From Demequina gelatinilytica (GTDB taxonomy: Bacteria; Actinomycetota; Actinomycetes; Actinomycetales; Demequinaceae): a stretch of DNA of 64,000 bases. Position 1 is the stretch's first letter; each line of letters starts with the position of its first letter. The DNA is taken from NCBI RefSeq assembly GCF_000971115.1, contig NZ_BBLV01000010.1:30663-94662 (forward strand), read 5' to 3'. Made by a program: the position numbers and the translations under genes. Shown piece after piece: positions 36,183 to 46,067 of this stretch. The notes beneath the pieces were generated by a model, which saw only the letters and a list, made by a program, of their open reading frames with translations, ran no database searches and was not told the DNA's origin.

Positions 36183-37249
36183 CGGGCTCCCCCTCCCCAC
36201 GCGACCACGGACTCGTTGATGGTCTGTGCGACCTCCCATAGGGCGCGGGACTCGTCGGGCGCCGGATCGTCGAGCATCACGCGGGTCCAGCCGTCCGGGC
36301 CCACCGCGACCGGCACGCCGAGAACGCCGGTCCACGGCGTACCGCCCAGCTCGATCTCGCCGTCGAGCAGCACCTGACCCGCGACCACGATGTCGCGGCC
36401 GTCGAGCACCGTGCGGACCAGGTCCACCGTCGCGTTGGCGGTGCCGTTCGCGGTCTTCGCGCCGCTCTGGTGCGTGAGGTACGGCCGGATCACGGCCTGG
36501 ACGTCCGGCGGGTAGGCGTCGATCGCGGCGAACGCGCTCGCGACGTCGGGCGTCGAGGCGATGCGCTGCTTGGCGGTCGCGACCTCGGAGCGGAAGGAGG
36601 CGAGGGTGCGGTCGCCGCGGAGGCGATCGACGATCTCGGCCCGCTCGTCGGGGTCGAGGCCGCGCAGGCGCACGCTCGACCACAGCGGCACCATCATGTC
36701 GCCGTGCTGCCCGGCCACGAAGCCGCTCACGCGATGCCGACGGATTCCCAGGGTCGCGGCGATCTCGCGCCGGAAGCGCAGCGTGTCGAGCCATGCGCCC
36801 ATGCCGATCACCCGGTGGCGGCCCAGGCGTCGCGCGAACACCTCGACGGCGAGCTCGACCGGGTTGGAGACCACGATGACGACCTCGTGCCCGGAGCCGT
36901 GCGCCGCGAGCGCATCGGCGTACTCCTCGAAGACCTTGCGGTTGTCGGCGGCGAGCCTGTCGCGGTCGATCACGTGGCCGGTGCCGGTCGGCACGGTGCG
37001 CCCCGCGGTCATCACCACCACGTCCGCGACCACGTCCTCGGGGCTGGTCGCCACGTCGATGTGCGGCGCGCGCTCGTCGAACGCGTCGATCAGGTCGACG
37101 CGGAGGCCGTGCACCGCCGCGCCTGACGATCCACCGGTGCGGCCCACCAGCTGGAGACGGGACGATGCCCCGAGCTCGCCCCGCTCGATGAGGGAGCCGC
37201 AGATCGCCCGGCCCACGTCTCCGGTGGCTCCCACGATCGCGACATCCAT
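36179..37249 (-). CDS. Lactate/malate dehydrogenase family protein
   Basis: The 356-residue protein has the NAD-binding start VAIVGATGDVG, the DRDRLAADNRKVFEEYADAL helix, the VSNPVELAVEVFARR strand, the catalytic-pair segment LDTLRFRREIA (Asp and Arg) and the histidine loop GQHGDMMVPLW. It is longer than typical MDH or LDH by about 40 residues. Whether the acid is malate, lactate or another 2-hydroxyacid cannot be told. It precedes an overlapping ACT gene. A GCATCGTCC-family word at 37159 encodes the ASS of GASSRLQL. Confidence 0.85.
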   Translation of the reverse strand: MDVAIVGATGDVGRAICGSLIERGELGASSRLQLVGRTGGSSGAAVHGLRVDLIDAFDERAPHIDVATSPEDVVADVVVMTAGRTVPTGTGHVIDRDRLAADNRKVFEEYADALAAHGSGHEVVIVVSNPVELAVEVFARRLGRHRVIGMGAWLDTLRFRREIAATLGIRRHRVSGFVAGQHGDMMVPLWSSVRLRGLDPDERAEIVDRLRGDRTLASFRSEVATAKQRIASTPDVASAFAAIDAYPPDVQAVIRPYLTHQSGAKTANGTANATVDLVRTVLDGRDIVVAGQVLLDGEIELGGTPWTGVLGVPVAVGPDGWTRVMLDDPAPDESRALWEVAQTINESVVAWGGGAR

Positions 37250-37309
37250 GACCTCGACGGTACCGGGCGCGTATGTCCCGGGTGTTGCCGCGGGTCGCGG
37301 GTGCCGGCC

Positions 37310-38665
37310 TCAGGTCTCCGGACGCTCGATCACCACGAACTCGCCCGAGTACATGCCCATCGCGCACGAGTAGCGGTAGGTGCCGGTCTCGGTGGGTGTG
37401 AACTCGACCGTCTCGGCCTCGAACAGCACCATGATCCGGTCGAGGCCCAGCGACGGGGCGTCGATCGCGCTCTGGCATCCCTTGTAGACCGGCTCGAGGG
37501 TCCACGCGACGGGTTCGTCGACATAGACGACCGTGGTCGCGGGGGAGTAGCCGTCGTCCACCACCTCCGTGGTGACCTGCTGGACGCCGTCGACCTCGGT
37601 GACGTTGGGCGTCCGCTCGGTGGCGGTGACGGCGGTCGCGCGAAGACCGGGAGCGAGCTGCGTGATCGCGCCCGAGGCCGTCACCAGCGCGAACGCGACC
37701 ACGGCGACACCGACGCCCCTCAGGACGCGACCGGCCGCGGGCCGGCGCGAGGATGCGGCGGCCCCGGCGGCCGCACCCGCGGCGAGCAGCCCCGGCGTGG
37801 TACCGATCGCGAACAGCCCCATGACCAGCGCACCCTCGCGCGCGCTGCCCGTCGACAGCGCGTACACCTGCACGGCCTGCGTGAAGCCGCACGGCAGGAA
37901 GAAGGTGGCGGCGCCCAGGCCGAGCGTGCGCATGGTGCCGCCCGCGGCATCGTCCGACGAGGCGCCGCTCACCCAGCCGCCCCACCGCCCCGGCAGCGAG
38001 AGCTGCCATGCGGCCACGCGCGGCGAGGTCTCGGTCAGGCGCACCCCGACGACCGCCATGACCACCGCGGCGAGCAGGACCACGACGGCGAGCAGCAGCC
38101 CCGAGGGTGCGAGGGAGCGGCCCACGAGCCCGATGAGCGCGCCGAGCAGCGAGAAGCCGACCACGCGCCCGGCGTTGAACACCAGGTGCGGGCGCAGCCG
38201 TGCCAGGCCGGTGGCGCGGGACGGCACCGAGGCCGCGAGCGAGATCACCAGGCCTCCGACCAGCGCCATGCACGTGGACACCGAGGCCGCCACGCCGAGC
38301 CCCAGCACCACCGCCGCCGACCCCGCGGAGGCGCCGGCGGTGAGGTCCTGCACGCGCGACGCCAGGCCGAGCGCCCATGCCGCGGCCGCGAGGAACCCGA
38401 CGACCGCGACGGCCACCAGGAGGTCGCGCCAGACGAAGGGATCGCGGCTGAGCCAGGGTCGGGTGCCGACCGAGTACGGGGTGTCCGCCAGCGCGTGGTC
38501 CACCTCCGCGTCGGAGGGCAGCATCCGGCCCTCGAGCGTGAGCCTGCCCGAGCGTCGATCGGCGCTCGCGGACTCGACCCCGGGGAGCGTGAGCGCGGCG
38601 GCGGCCACGGTGCCCTCGCACGCCGCGCAGGTCATGCCGGCGATGGGGACGATGCGTTCGCTCAC
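37310..38665 (-). CDS. HMA domain / TauE-SafE-like permease / cupredoxin-like fusion
   Basis: Three modules lie in one 451-residue protein. Residues 1-70 form a heavy-metal-associated domain with the metal motif GMTCAAC. About residues 90-320 form a membrane domain of the COG2836 sulfite-exporter type (CMALVGGLVISLA; FFLPCGFTQAVQVYALSTGS). The last 110 residues resemble a cupredoxin with a YSCAMGMYSGEF copper-site motif. The arrangement suggests copper handling at the membrane, such as copper export or delivery to cytochrome oxidase. The GTG start has AAGGAGAG upstream, placed inside a GGACTC/GAGTCC stem (38668-38689). Confidence 0.85.
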   Translation of the reverse strand: MSERIVPIAGMTCAACEGTVAAAALTLPGVESASADRRSGRLTLEGRMLPSDAEVDHALADTPYSVGTRPWLSRDPFVWRDLLVAVAVVGFLAAAAWALGLASRVQDLTAGASAGSAAVVLGLGVAASVSTCMALVGGLVISLAASVPSRATGLARLRPHLVFNAGRVVGFSLLGALIGLVGRSLAPSGLLLAVVVLLAAVVMAVVGVRLTETSPRVAAWQLSLPGRWGGWVSGASSDDAAGGTMRTLGLGAATFFLPCGFTQAVQVYALSTGSAREGALVMGLFAIGTTPGLLAAGAAAGAAASSRRPAAGRVLRGVGVAVVAFALVTASGAITQLAPGLRATAVTATERTPNVTEVDGVQQVTTEVVDDGYSPATTVVYVDEPVAWTLEPVYKGCQSAIDAPSLGLDRIMVLFEAETVEFTPTETGTYRYSCAMGMYSGEFVVIERPET

Positions 38666-38766
38666 GGGGACTCTCCTTCGGGTGAGTCCATTAAGCACCG
38701 TGGCGGGAGCCTGTGCACGGGACCGAGGTCGCGACCCCGCCTGTGGGGCAGGGTCGGTAGGGTGCC

Positions 38767-40614
<1,848 letters not shown>

Positions 40615-40620
40615 CCGACA

Positions 40621-40626
40621 AGGGTA
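40621..40626 (-). promoter_or_regulatory. -10 of a leaderless promoter (uup)
   Basis: TACCCT on the minus strand lies six bases before the uup GTG, with no ribosome-binding site. Confidence 0.5.
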
Positions 40627-40669
40627 GTCGCGCCCGGTCCCACGGCTCCGCCACGCGGCTCGGCGGGGG

Positions 40670-41089
40670 TCAGACGCGCTCGAGCACCACCACGGGGATG
40701 TCCCGGTCGGTGCGCTGCTGGTACGCGTCGTAGTCGGGCCACGCCTCGACCATCGCCGCCCACATCGCCGGCTTCTCCTCGGCGGTGGCGATGCGGGCGC
40801 GGGCGGGGAACCTGTCCGCCCGGACCTGCACGCCGACCTCGGGGTGCGCGGCAAGGTTGAGGAACCACGCCGGCGGCTTGTCCGCTCCGCCCTTCGACGC
40901 GACCACGATGAGGGCGCCGTCCCACTCCCGGTAGATCAGCGGGCTGGTGCGGGCCTCGCCGCTCCTGCGACCCACGGTGGTGAGGAGGAGGACGGTGGTG
41001 CCGTGGCGCCAGTCGTGCCCGTCGGCGCCGTCGGTCTCGAGGTAGCGCGCCACGTGCGCGGGGCCGTGAAGGTCGATCGCGGAGGTCAT
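40670..41089 (-). CDS. Deazaflavin (F420)-dependent nitroreductase family protein
   Basis: The 139-residue product has the split-barrel DDN pattern: LLLTTVGRRSGEARTSPLIY, LIVVASKGGADKPPAWFLNL and AHPEVGVQV, with the C-terminal PDYDAYQQRTDRDIPVVVL. Family members use F420H2 or act on quinones; F420 use in this organism is an inference. The ATG at 41089 was chosen because CACAAT lies seven bases upstream; an ATG six codons earlier is possible. Confidence 0.87.
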   Translation of the reverse strand: MTSAIDLHGPAHVARYLETDGADGHDWRHGTTVLLLTTVGRRSGEARTSPLIYREWDGALIVVASKGGADKPPAWFLNLAAHPEVGVQVRADRFPARARIATAEEKPAMWAAMVEAWPDYDAYQQRTDRDIPVVVLERV

Positions 41090-41096
41090 GCACCCC

Positions 41097-41102
41097 ATTG
41101 TG
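41097..41102 (-). promoter_or_regulatory. -10 of a leaderless promoter (nitroreductase)
   Basis: CACAAT on the minus strand lies seven bases before the ATG, the same hexamer used upstream of coaA. Confidence 0.4.
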
Positions 41103-41138
41103 CGCACGCGGGCGGGTGGCGTGCAGGGCTGCCCCGGC

Positions 41139-41144
41139 TACGCT
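41139..41144 (+). promoter_or_regulatory. -10 of a leaderless promoter (GATase)
   Basis: TACGCT lies seven bases before the ATG at 41152, with no ribosome-binding site. Confidence 0.5.
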
Positions 41145-41151
41145 CCCAGCC

Positions 41152-41844
41152 ATGAGATGCGTCGCGATCCGCCATGTCGCCTTCGAGGACCTCGGTATCT
41201 GGGAGGCGGAGATCGCGGCGCACGGCTACGAGGTGGTGTACCTCGACGCCGGGGTCGACGACCTCGCGCCGTTCGCGTCCGCCGAGCTGGGGTTCGTGCT
41301 CGGCGGGCCCGTCGGGGTCGCCGATCTCGAGGACTACCCGGTGCTCGCCGAGGAGGCCGCGCTGCTGGTCTCTCGTGTCACGTCCGGGCTGCCCACCCTC
41401 GCCGTCTGCCTCGGCGCCCAGCTGCTTGCGCATGCGCTCGGCGGCGCGGTCGAGCGGGGCGAGCCCGAGGTCGGCTGGGGCGCCGTCGACCTGACGCCCG
41501 AGGCCGCCGGGACGCCGCTGCGCCACCTCGAGGGCATCCCGGTCCTCCACTGGCACGGCGACCGCATCGTCCCTCCCGCGGGAGCGACCGTGCTGGCCTC
41601 GACGCCCGCGACCCCATGCCAGGCCTTCGCGTACGGCTCCGCACTCGCTCTCCAGCTCCATCCCGAGGTGGACGCGGAGCGCATCGAGCGGTGGCTCATC
41701 GGCCATACCGGCGAGCTCCGCTCGCTCGGGGTGTCGGTGACGGCGCTGCGCGAGCGCTCCCGCGAGGTGGGGGACGATGCGGCGGTCGCCGGGATCCTCA
41801 TGATCCGGGAGTGGCTGCGCGGACAAGGGAAGGGCGGGTCATGA
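41152..41844 (+). CDS. Class I glutamine amidotransferase-like protein
   Basis: The 230-residue protein matches GMP-synthase-type GATase domains: the nucleophile cysteine in TLAVCLGAQLLAHALGG, the histidine in ALQLHPEVD and the GPVGVADLEDYP loop. It stands alone without a synthetase domain, like YfeJ-type or gamma-glutamyl hydrolase relatives. The natural substrate is unknown. The repeated word occurs twice (41564 and 41772). Its stop overlaps the next start. Confidence 0.87.
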   Translation: MRCVAIRHVAFEDLGIWEAEIAAHGYEVVYLDAGVDDLAPFASAELGFVLGGPVGVADLEDYPVLAEEAALLVSRVTSGLPTLAVCLGAQLLAHALGGAVERGEPEVGWGAVDLTPEAAGTPLRHLEGIPVLHWHGDRIVPPAGATVLASTPATPCQAFAYGSALALQLHPEVDAERIERWLIGHTGELRSLGVSVTALRERSREVGDDAAVAGILMIREWLRGQGKGGS

Positions 41845-42227
41845 ACATCAGGCAGGCAGCGGCGGGAGCGGCGGCGCTCGACGCGGGCGCCATCGTGGTG
41901 TTCGCCGCGATCGGGCGCGCGAGCCACGACGAGGGCATCCTCGGCCCCGGGGGATCCGGGCTTGCGACGACGGTGTGGCCGTTCGCCGTAGGCGCCGCGC
42001 TCGGGTGGGCGCTCGCGCGCGGATGGAGGCAGCCGTGCGACTGGCGGCGCACGGGCGTGACGGTGTGGGCCTCGACCCTGGCGGGCGGCATGGCGCTGCG
42101 CGCCGTGAGCGGCCAGGGGGTGCAGGTCTCGTTCGTGATCGTCGCGGGGACGTTCCTCGCGGCCTCTCTCATCGGGTGGCGCGTCGTCTCCGGCGTGATC
42201 GCGAGGAGGCGCGGTCTCAAGGGCTGA
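41841..42227 (+). CDS. DUF3054 membrane protein
   Basis: The 128-residue protein has four predicted membrane helices and fits the actinobacterial DUF3054 family: a first helix with ALDAGAIVVFAAIGRASHDEG, a Gly/Trp-rich second helix, WRRTGVTVWASTLAGG and a last helix before RRRG. The ATG overlaps the stop of the GATase gene (ATGA). The function of the family is unknown. Confidence 0.8.
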   Translation: MNIRQAAAGAAALDAGAIVVFAAIGRASHDEGILGPGGSGLATTVWPFAVGAALGWALARGWRQPCDWRRTGVTVWASTLAGGMALRAVSGQGVQVSFVIVAGTFLAASLIGWRVVSGVIARRRGLKG

Positions 42228-42233
42228 GGCCGC

Positions 42234-43193
42234 CTACGCGGTCACGACGACCTTGCCCACCTGGTCGCCCGAGACCACCCGTGCCACCGCATCGTGCGCC
42301 CGCGCAAGGGGGTGCACGCTGTCGATCGTGGGACGCAGGCCGGTGCGCACCAGGAACGCCATGAGCGCCGCGAGGTCCTCGCGCGCACCCATGGTGACGC
42401 CCTGGATGCGGAGCTCGTGGAAGAACACGCGCGTGAGCAGCGCGGGATCGGGATCGCCGGTGGTGTGGCCGGCGATCGCGATGGTGCCGCCGTTGCGCAC
42501 GCTCGCGATCGAGTGCTTCCAGGTCGCCCTGCCCACCGTCTCGATCACCGCGTCGACGCGTCGCGGCAGCCGCGCCCCCGGCTCCACCGCGGCGACCGCG
42601 CCCATCTCCACGGCGGCCGCGCGCTTGGCCTCCGACCGGGAGGTCGCGTAGACCTCGAGGCCGGCGGCCGCGCCCAAGGCGATCGCGGCGCTCGCGACAC
42701 CGCCTCCCACGCCTTGGACCAGCACCGACTGCCCGGGCTTGAGATCCGCGCCGTGGAAGAGCATCCGGTACGCCGTGAGCCACGCCGTCGGGAGGCATGC
42801 GGCCTCCTCCCACGTGAGCTCCGCAGGCTTGGGGATGAGGTTCGCGGTCGGCACCGCGACCCGCTCCGCGAGCGTCCCGGGATAGCGCTCCGACAGGATC
42901 GAGCGCGGCTCGCGCGGCCCCACGCCGTGGCCGTCCGCGCCGATCACGCCGTGGACCACCACCTCCGCGCCGTCGTCGGTGACCCCCGCCGCGTCGCAGC
43001 CGAGGATCATCGGCAGCTGCGCCTCGGTGAGCCCCACCCCGCGCAGCGACCACACGTCGTGGTGGTTGATGCTCGCGGCGCGCACCGTCACCGTGGTCCA
43101 GTGCTCGCGCGGCTCGGGTGCGGGCCGTTCGCCCACCTCGAGCGCGCCGGCGGGGTCGTCGGGGGAGAAGCGGGCGGCATAGGCGGCGAGCAT
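42234..43193 (-). CDS. Medium-chain dehydrogenase/reductase, quinone-oxidoreductase-like
   Basis: The 319-residue protein has the MDR fold with an N-terminal GroES-like domain (ASINHHDVWSLRG; LGCDAAGVV-like LGCDAAGVTDDG) and a Rossmann fold (GQSVLVQGVGGGVASAAI). The cysteine and histidine zinc ligands of classic alcohol dehydrogenases are not all present, which favours a zinc-independent quinone or enone reductase. TAGGGT lies seven bases before the ATG, and a GGACGATGC word (43207) adjoins that -10. Confidence 0.88.
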   Translation of the reverse strand: MLAAYAARFSPDDPAGALEVGERPAPEPREHWTTVTVRAASINHHDVWSLRGVGLTEAQLPMILGCDAAGVTDDGAEVVVHGVIGADGHGVGPREPRSILSERYPGTLAERVAVPTANLIPKPAELTWEEAACLPTAWLTAYRMLFHGADLKPGQSVLVQGVGGGVASAAIALGAAAGLEVYATSRSEAKRAAAVEMGAVAAVEPGARLPRRVDAVIETVGRATWKHSIASVRNGGTIAIAGHTTGDPDPALLTRVFFHELRIQGVTMGAREDLAALMAFLVRTGLRPTIDSVHPLARAHDAVARVVSGDQVGKVVVTA

Positions 43194-43200
43194 GCCTCTC

Positions 43201-43206
43201 ACCCTA
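43201..43206 (-). promoter_or_regulatory. -10 of a leaderless promoter (MDR), next to a GCATCGTCC word
   Basis: TAGGGT on the minus strand lies seven bases before the ATG. The word GCATCGTCC on that strand (43215-43207) directly abuts it upstream. Confidence 0.5.
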
Positions 43207-43275
43207 GGACGATGCGCGGACGGCCGCCGGGACCGAGGTCGCGCATCGGGCCCGCCGACGCACCATGATGAGCGC

Positions 43276-43788
43276 ATGGGCATCGACAGGACGATCGTGA
43301 CCGACGGGAGCGACCTCGCGGCGGCGCATGAGGAGGCCGGGGCGTTCGAGTACCGCAAGCGGCTGGTGGTCCCACGGGCGGGCAACCAGGCGACCGTGGC
43401 GTTCATGGAGATCCCGCCAGGCAGGTCCGCCTACCCCTACCACTGGCACGAGGGCGTGACCGAGGTCTACGTGATCCTCGCGGGCTCCGGCACGCTGCGC
43501 ACCCCCGAGGGTGACAGGCGGGTGGGAGCCGGTGCGGTGGTGGTGCTGCCGCCGGGGCCCTCCGGTGCGCACCGCCTCACCAACGACGGCACCGAGGTGC
43601 TGCGGTATGTCGACGTCGACACGACGAGCGACCCGGATGTGACCCACTACCCCGACTCGGGGAAGTCCGGGCTCATCCTGGGCGGGGTCGCGGTCGCATT
43701 CCATCGCGACGGCGACGGTGTGCCGTACTACGACGGGGAGCCGGACGCGGAGCAGCCTCCGCGTCCGACCGCCAGCGACACGGACTAG
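43276..43788 (+). CDS. Cupin-domain protein
   Basis: The 170-residue protein contains one cupin barrel: the first motif is [17 protein letters not shown] with His, His and Glu metal ligands, and the second is [16 protein letters not shown] with the last histidine. The C-terminus is acidic and Pro-rich. The substrate is unknown; single cupins are often sugar isomerases, dioxygenases or ligand-binding proteins. It is convergent with the chemoreceptor gene, overlapping by four bases. Confidence 0.85.
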   Translation: MGIDRTIVTDGSDLAAAHEEAGAFEYRKRLVVPRAGNQATVAFMEIPPGRSAYPYHWHEGVTEVYVILAGSGTLRTPEGDRRVGAGAVVVLPPGPSGAHRLTNDGTEVLRYVDVDTTSDPDVTHYPDSGKSGLILGGVAVAFHRDGDGVPYYDGEPDAEQPPRPTASDTD

Positions 43789-45869
43789 GCGAGCACGAAC
43801 TTCTCGACGCCCGTCGCGAGCTCGGTCGCGATGCCGGTGAGCCCCGTCACCACGCCGCCGACCTCGTCCGCGCTGCGTCGCGCACTCTCCGCCGAGTCCG
43901 ACAGCTGGTGCGCGGCCGTCGAGATCTCGCTCGCGCCGTCGGCTGCGACCACCAGGTTGCGCTCGACCTCGGTGGTGGTCGCGCTCTGCTGCTCGATCGC
44001 AGCCGAGATCGACGACTGGTGCTCGTCGACCCGGGCGATGGACCCGGCGACGCGCTCGACTGCGGCCTGGACCTCGGCGGAGTCCTTCGCCACGTGCTCG
44101 AGCACCGGGCGGATGGTGTCGATCGCGCTCGCGGTCTGCTGCGCGAGGTCCTTCACCTCGTTCGCCACCACCGCGAAGCCCTTGCCCGCCTCGCCTGCGC
44201 GTGCGGCCTCGATGGTCGCGTTGAGCGCGAGCAGGTTGGTCTGCGCCGCGATCGCGGTGATGGTCGTGAGCACCGACGCGATGCGCGAGGACGAGTCCTC
44301 GAGCCGGCCCGACAGCGCCGCGGCCTCGTCGGTCGTGTGGACTGCGGTGCGGGTCTCGCCGGTCGCGGCGTGGACATCGCGCGCCACGGACTCGATGGTG
44401 GTGCGCATCTCGATCATCGCCGCGCTGACGGACTGGACCTCGAGGCTCATCGCCGTCGCGGTCTGTGCGGCGCTGCCCGCGTGGGTCGCGGTGAGCGAGG
44501 CGTCACCCTGGAGGCCCGTGCTCGAGCCGTGCAGCTGGTCTGCGGTGGTGCGTACCGACTCCGCGCCGGTGCGCAGGCTGGTGACGGTGTCGCGCATCGC
44601 GACGATGGTCGCGACGAGCGCGTCGCCCATGCGTCCGATCTCGTCGATGCCCTCGGAGGCGAAGTCGCGCGAGAGGTCGTGGTCCGCGACGCGGTGCAGC
44701 GCGTCGGTGATCCGCTGGACGCGGCCCACGATGCGACCGGACACGATCACGATGAGGCCGACCGCGAGGGCCGACACGACCAGGCCCACGATGAGCAGCG
44801 TGCGCGTGAGCGCCGCGATGCCCTCGGACAGGTGGTTGGGCACCAGCTCGAGCTCGCTGTCGAGGCCCCACGCGGCGATCGTCCAACCCCACGGGGCGTA
44901 GCGGGCGACCTCGACGTGCGCGCCGTCGCCCGCGAGCTCCACGCGCGTCGCGGCGGTCGCGACCTCGTCCGTGAGGGGGGCCGCGGCATCGGTCAGCGCG
45001 GTGGCGATCGCCTCGTCGACGGCGGTGCCCGCCTCCGCGCCTGGCGGCGGCACCACCCAGGCGCCCGCATCGTCCGTCACGGTGACGTAGCCGGTCTCGC
45101 CCACCATCATCTCGGCCAGCGCCGTCCGCAGGTGCGTGTCGACCGCGGCCTGGGGGAGGCCCACGAAGATCGCGCCGGTGACCTCGTCGCCCTCCATGAT
45201 CGGGGCGTACGCGGTCACGTACTGCTCCCCCACGACGGTCGCGGTGCCGTAGTAGGGGTTGCCCGACATGAGCGCGGAGACCACCGCGTTCGGGGTGCCG
45301 TCGGCGTTGGTCGCCCCGATGTAGGTGCCGATCGCTCGCGTGCCGTCGGCGCCGGGCACGGTGGTCGCGACGCGCAGCATGTCGCCCTCGTCGTCCATGC
45401 GCTGGAACACGGTGGTCGCGGCGCCGAGCAGGTCCGTGACCGTGTCGACCACCGGCACGGGGGTGCCCAGGTCCGCGACCTTCCCGAGGTCCTGGCCGCC
45501 GATGAGGAGGCGGGGCACGGTCACCTCGGTCGCCTCGCCCGTGGCCTGGTTGGTCGCCTGCCAGGTGCGGTCCCGACCATGGGAGACCTCACCCATGGAG
45601 GCCATGATCGCCTGCGCGACGGAGAGCTCGGACTCCATGCGCGAGGTCACGGCGTCCACCTGGCTCGACACCAGCTGACGCGCGGAGCGTGCGGTCTGCT
45701 CCATCGACGCGGCGTTGAGCTGCTGCACGTCCTCGGTCGCCTGGTCCGCGAGGCGTTGCGCCTGCACGGTGCCGACGGCGGTCAGCGCGATGGAGGAGCC
45801 GAGCACGGCGACCGCGCCGAGCGTGACGAGCTGGAGGCGCAGGCTGGTGCGCAGGGTGGGGAGGGGCAT
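43785..45869 (-). CDS. Methyl-accepting chemotaxis protein with Cache sensor
   Basis: The 694-residue protein has an N-terminal membrane helix, a periplasmic region of about 310 residues with a Cache_3/Cache_2-type fold ([31 protein letters not shown]), a second helix near residue 355, a HAMP domain and a cytoplasmic signalling domain with the tip segments [20 protein letters not shown] and [12 protein letters not shown]. It should steer flagella through CheA/CheW, so the organism is probably motile. The ligand is unknown. No other chemotaxis gene lies nearby. Confidence 0.95.
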   Translation of the reverse strand: MPLPTLRTSLRLQLVTLGAVAVLGSSIALTAVGTVQAQRLADQATEDVQQLNAASMEQTARSARQLVSSQVDAVTSRMESELSVAQAIMASMGEVSHGRDRTWQATNQATGEATEVTVPRLLIGGQDLGKVADLGTPVPVVDTVTDLLGAATTVFQRMDDEGDMLRVATTVPGADGTRAIGTYIGATNADGTPNAVVSALMSGNPYYGTATVVGEQYVTAYAPIMEGDEVTGAIFVGLPQAAVDTHLRTALAEMMVGETGYVTVTDDAGAWVVPPPGAEAGTAVDEAIATALTDAAAPLTDEVATAATRVELAGDGAHVEVARYAPWGWTIAAWGLDSELELVPNHLSEGIAALTRTLLIVGLVVSALAVGLIVIVSGRIVGRVQRITDALHRVADHDLSRDFASEGIDEIGRMGDALVATIVAMRDTVTSLRTGAESVRTTADQLHGSSTGLQGDASLTATHAGSAAQTATAMSLEVQSVSAAMIEMRTTIESVARDVHAATGETRTAVHTTDEAAALSGRLEDSSSRIASVLTTITAIAAQTNLLALNATIEAARAGEAGKGFAVVANEVKDLAQQTASAIDTIRPVLEHVAKDSAEVQAAVERVAGSIARVDEHQSSISAAIEQQSATTTEVERNLVVAADGASEISTAAHQLSDSAESARRSADEVGGVVTGLTGIATELATGVEKFVLA

Positions 45870-46004
45870 GGGTGAGGCCTTCGGGAGCGGGACGAGAGGG
45901 GGGTCGTTGGTCCCATCGGCCGCGGCGCGGCGAAGTGAGGCGTCGAAACATGGAGTTTACGTGGGCATTTTTTGGCTTGCTGTGCCGTAATGCCGCTCGT
46001 AGCA

Positions 46005-46045
46005 GAAGGGCCGATGCGCCGGGTGACCCGGCGCATCGGCCCTTC
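46005..46045. terminator. Perfect 19-base hairpin with GGCCGATGC arms
   Basis: GAAGGGCCGATGCGCCGGG (46005-46023) pairs perfectly with its complement (46027-46045) around a 3-base loop, 22 bases after the stop of the secreted Ig-like protein. The arms contain GGCCGATGC, one base from the repeated word. Confidence 0.7.
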
Positions 46046-46067
46046 GATGCGGGTATGAGGCTCGCTG

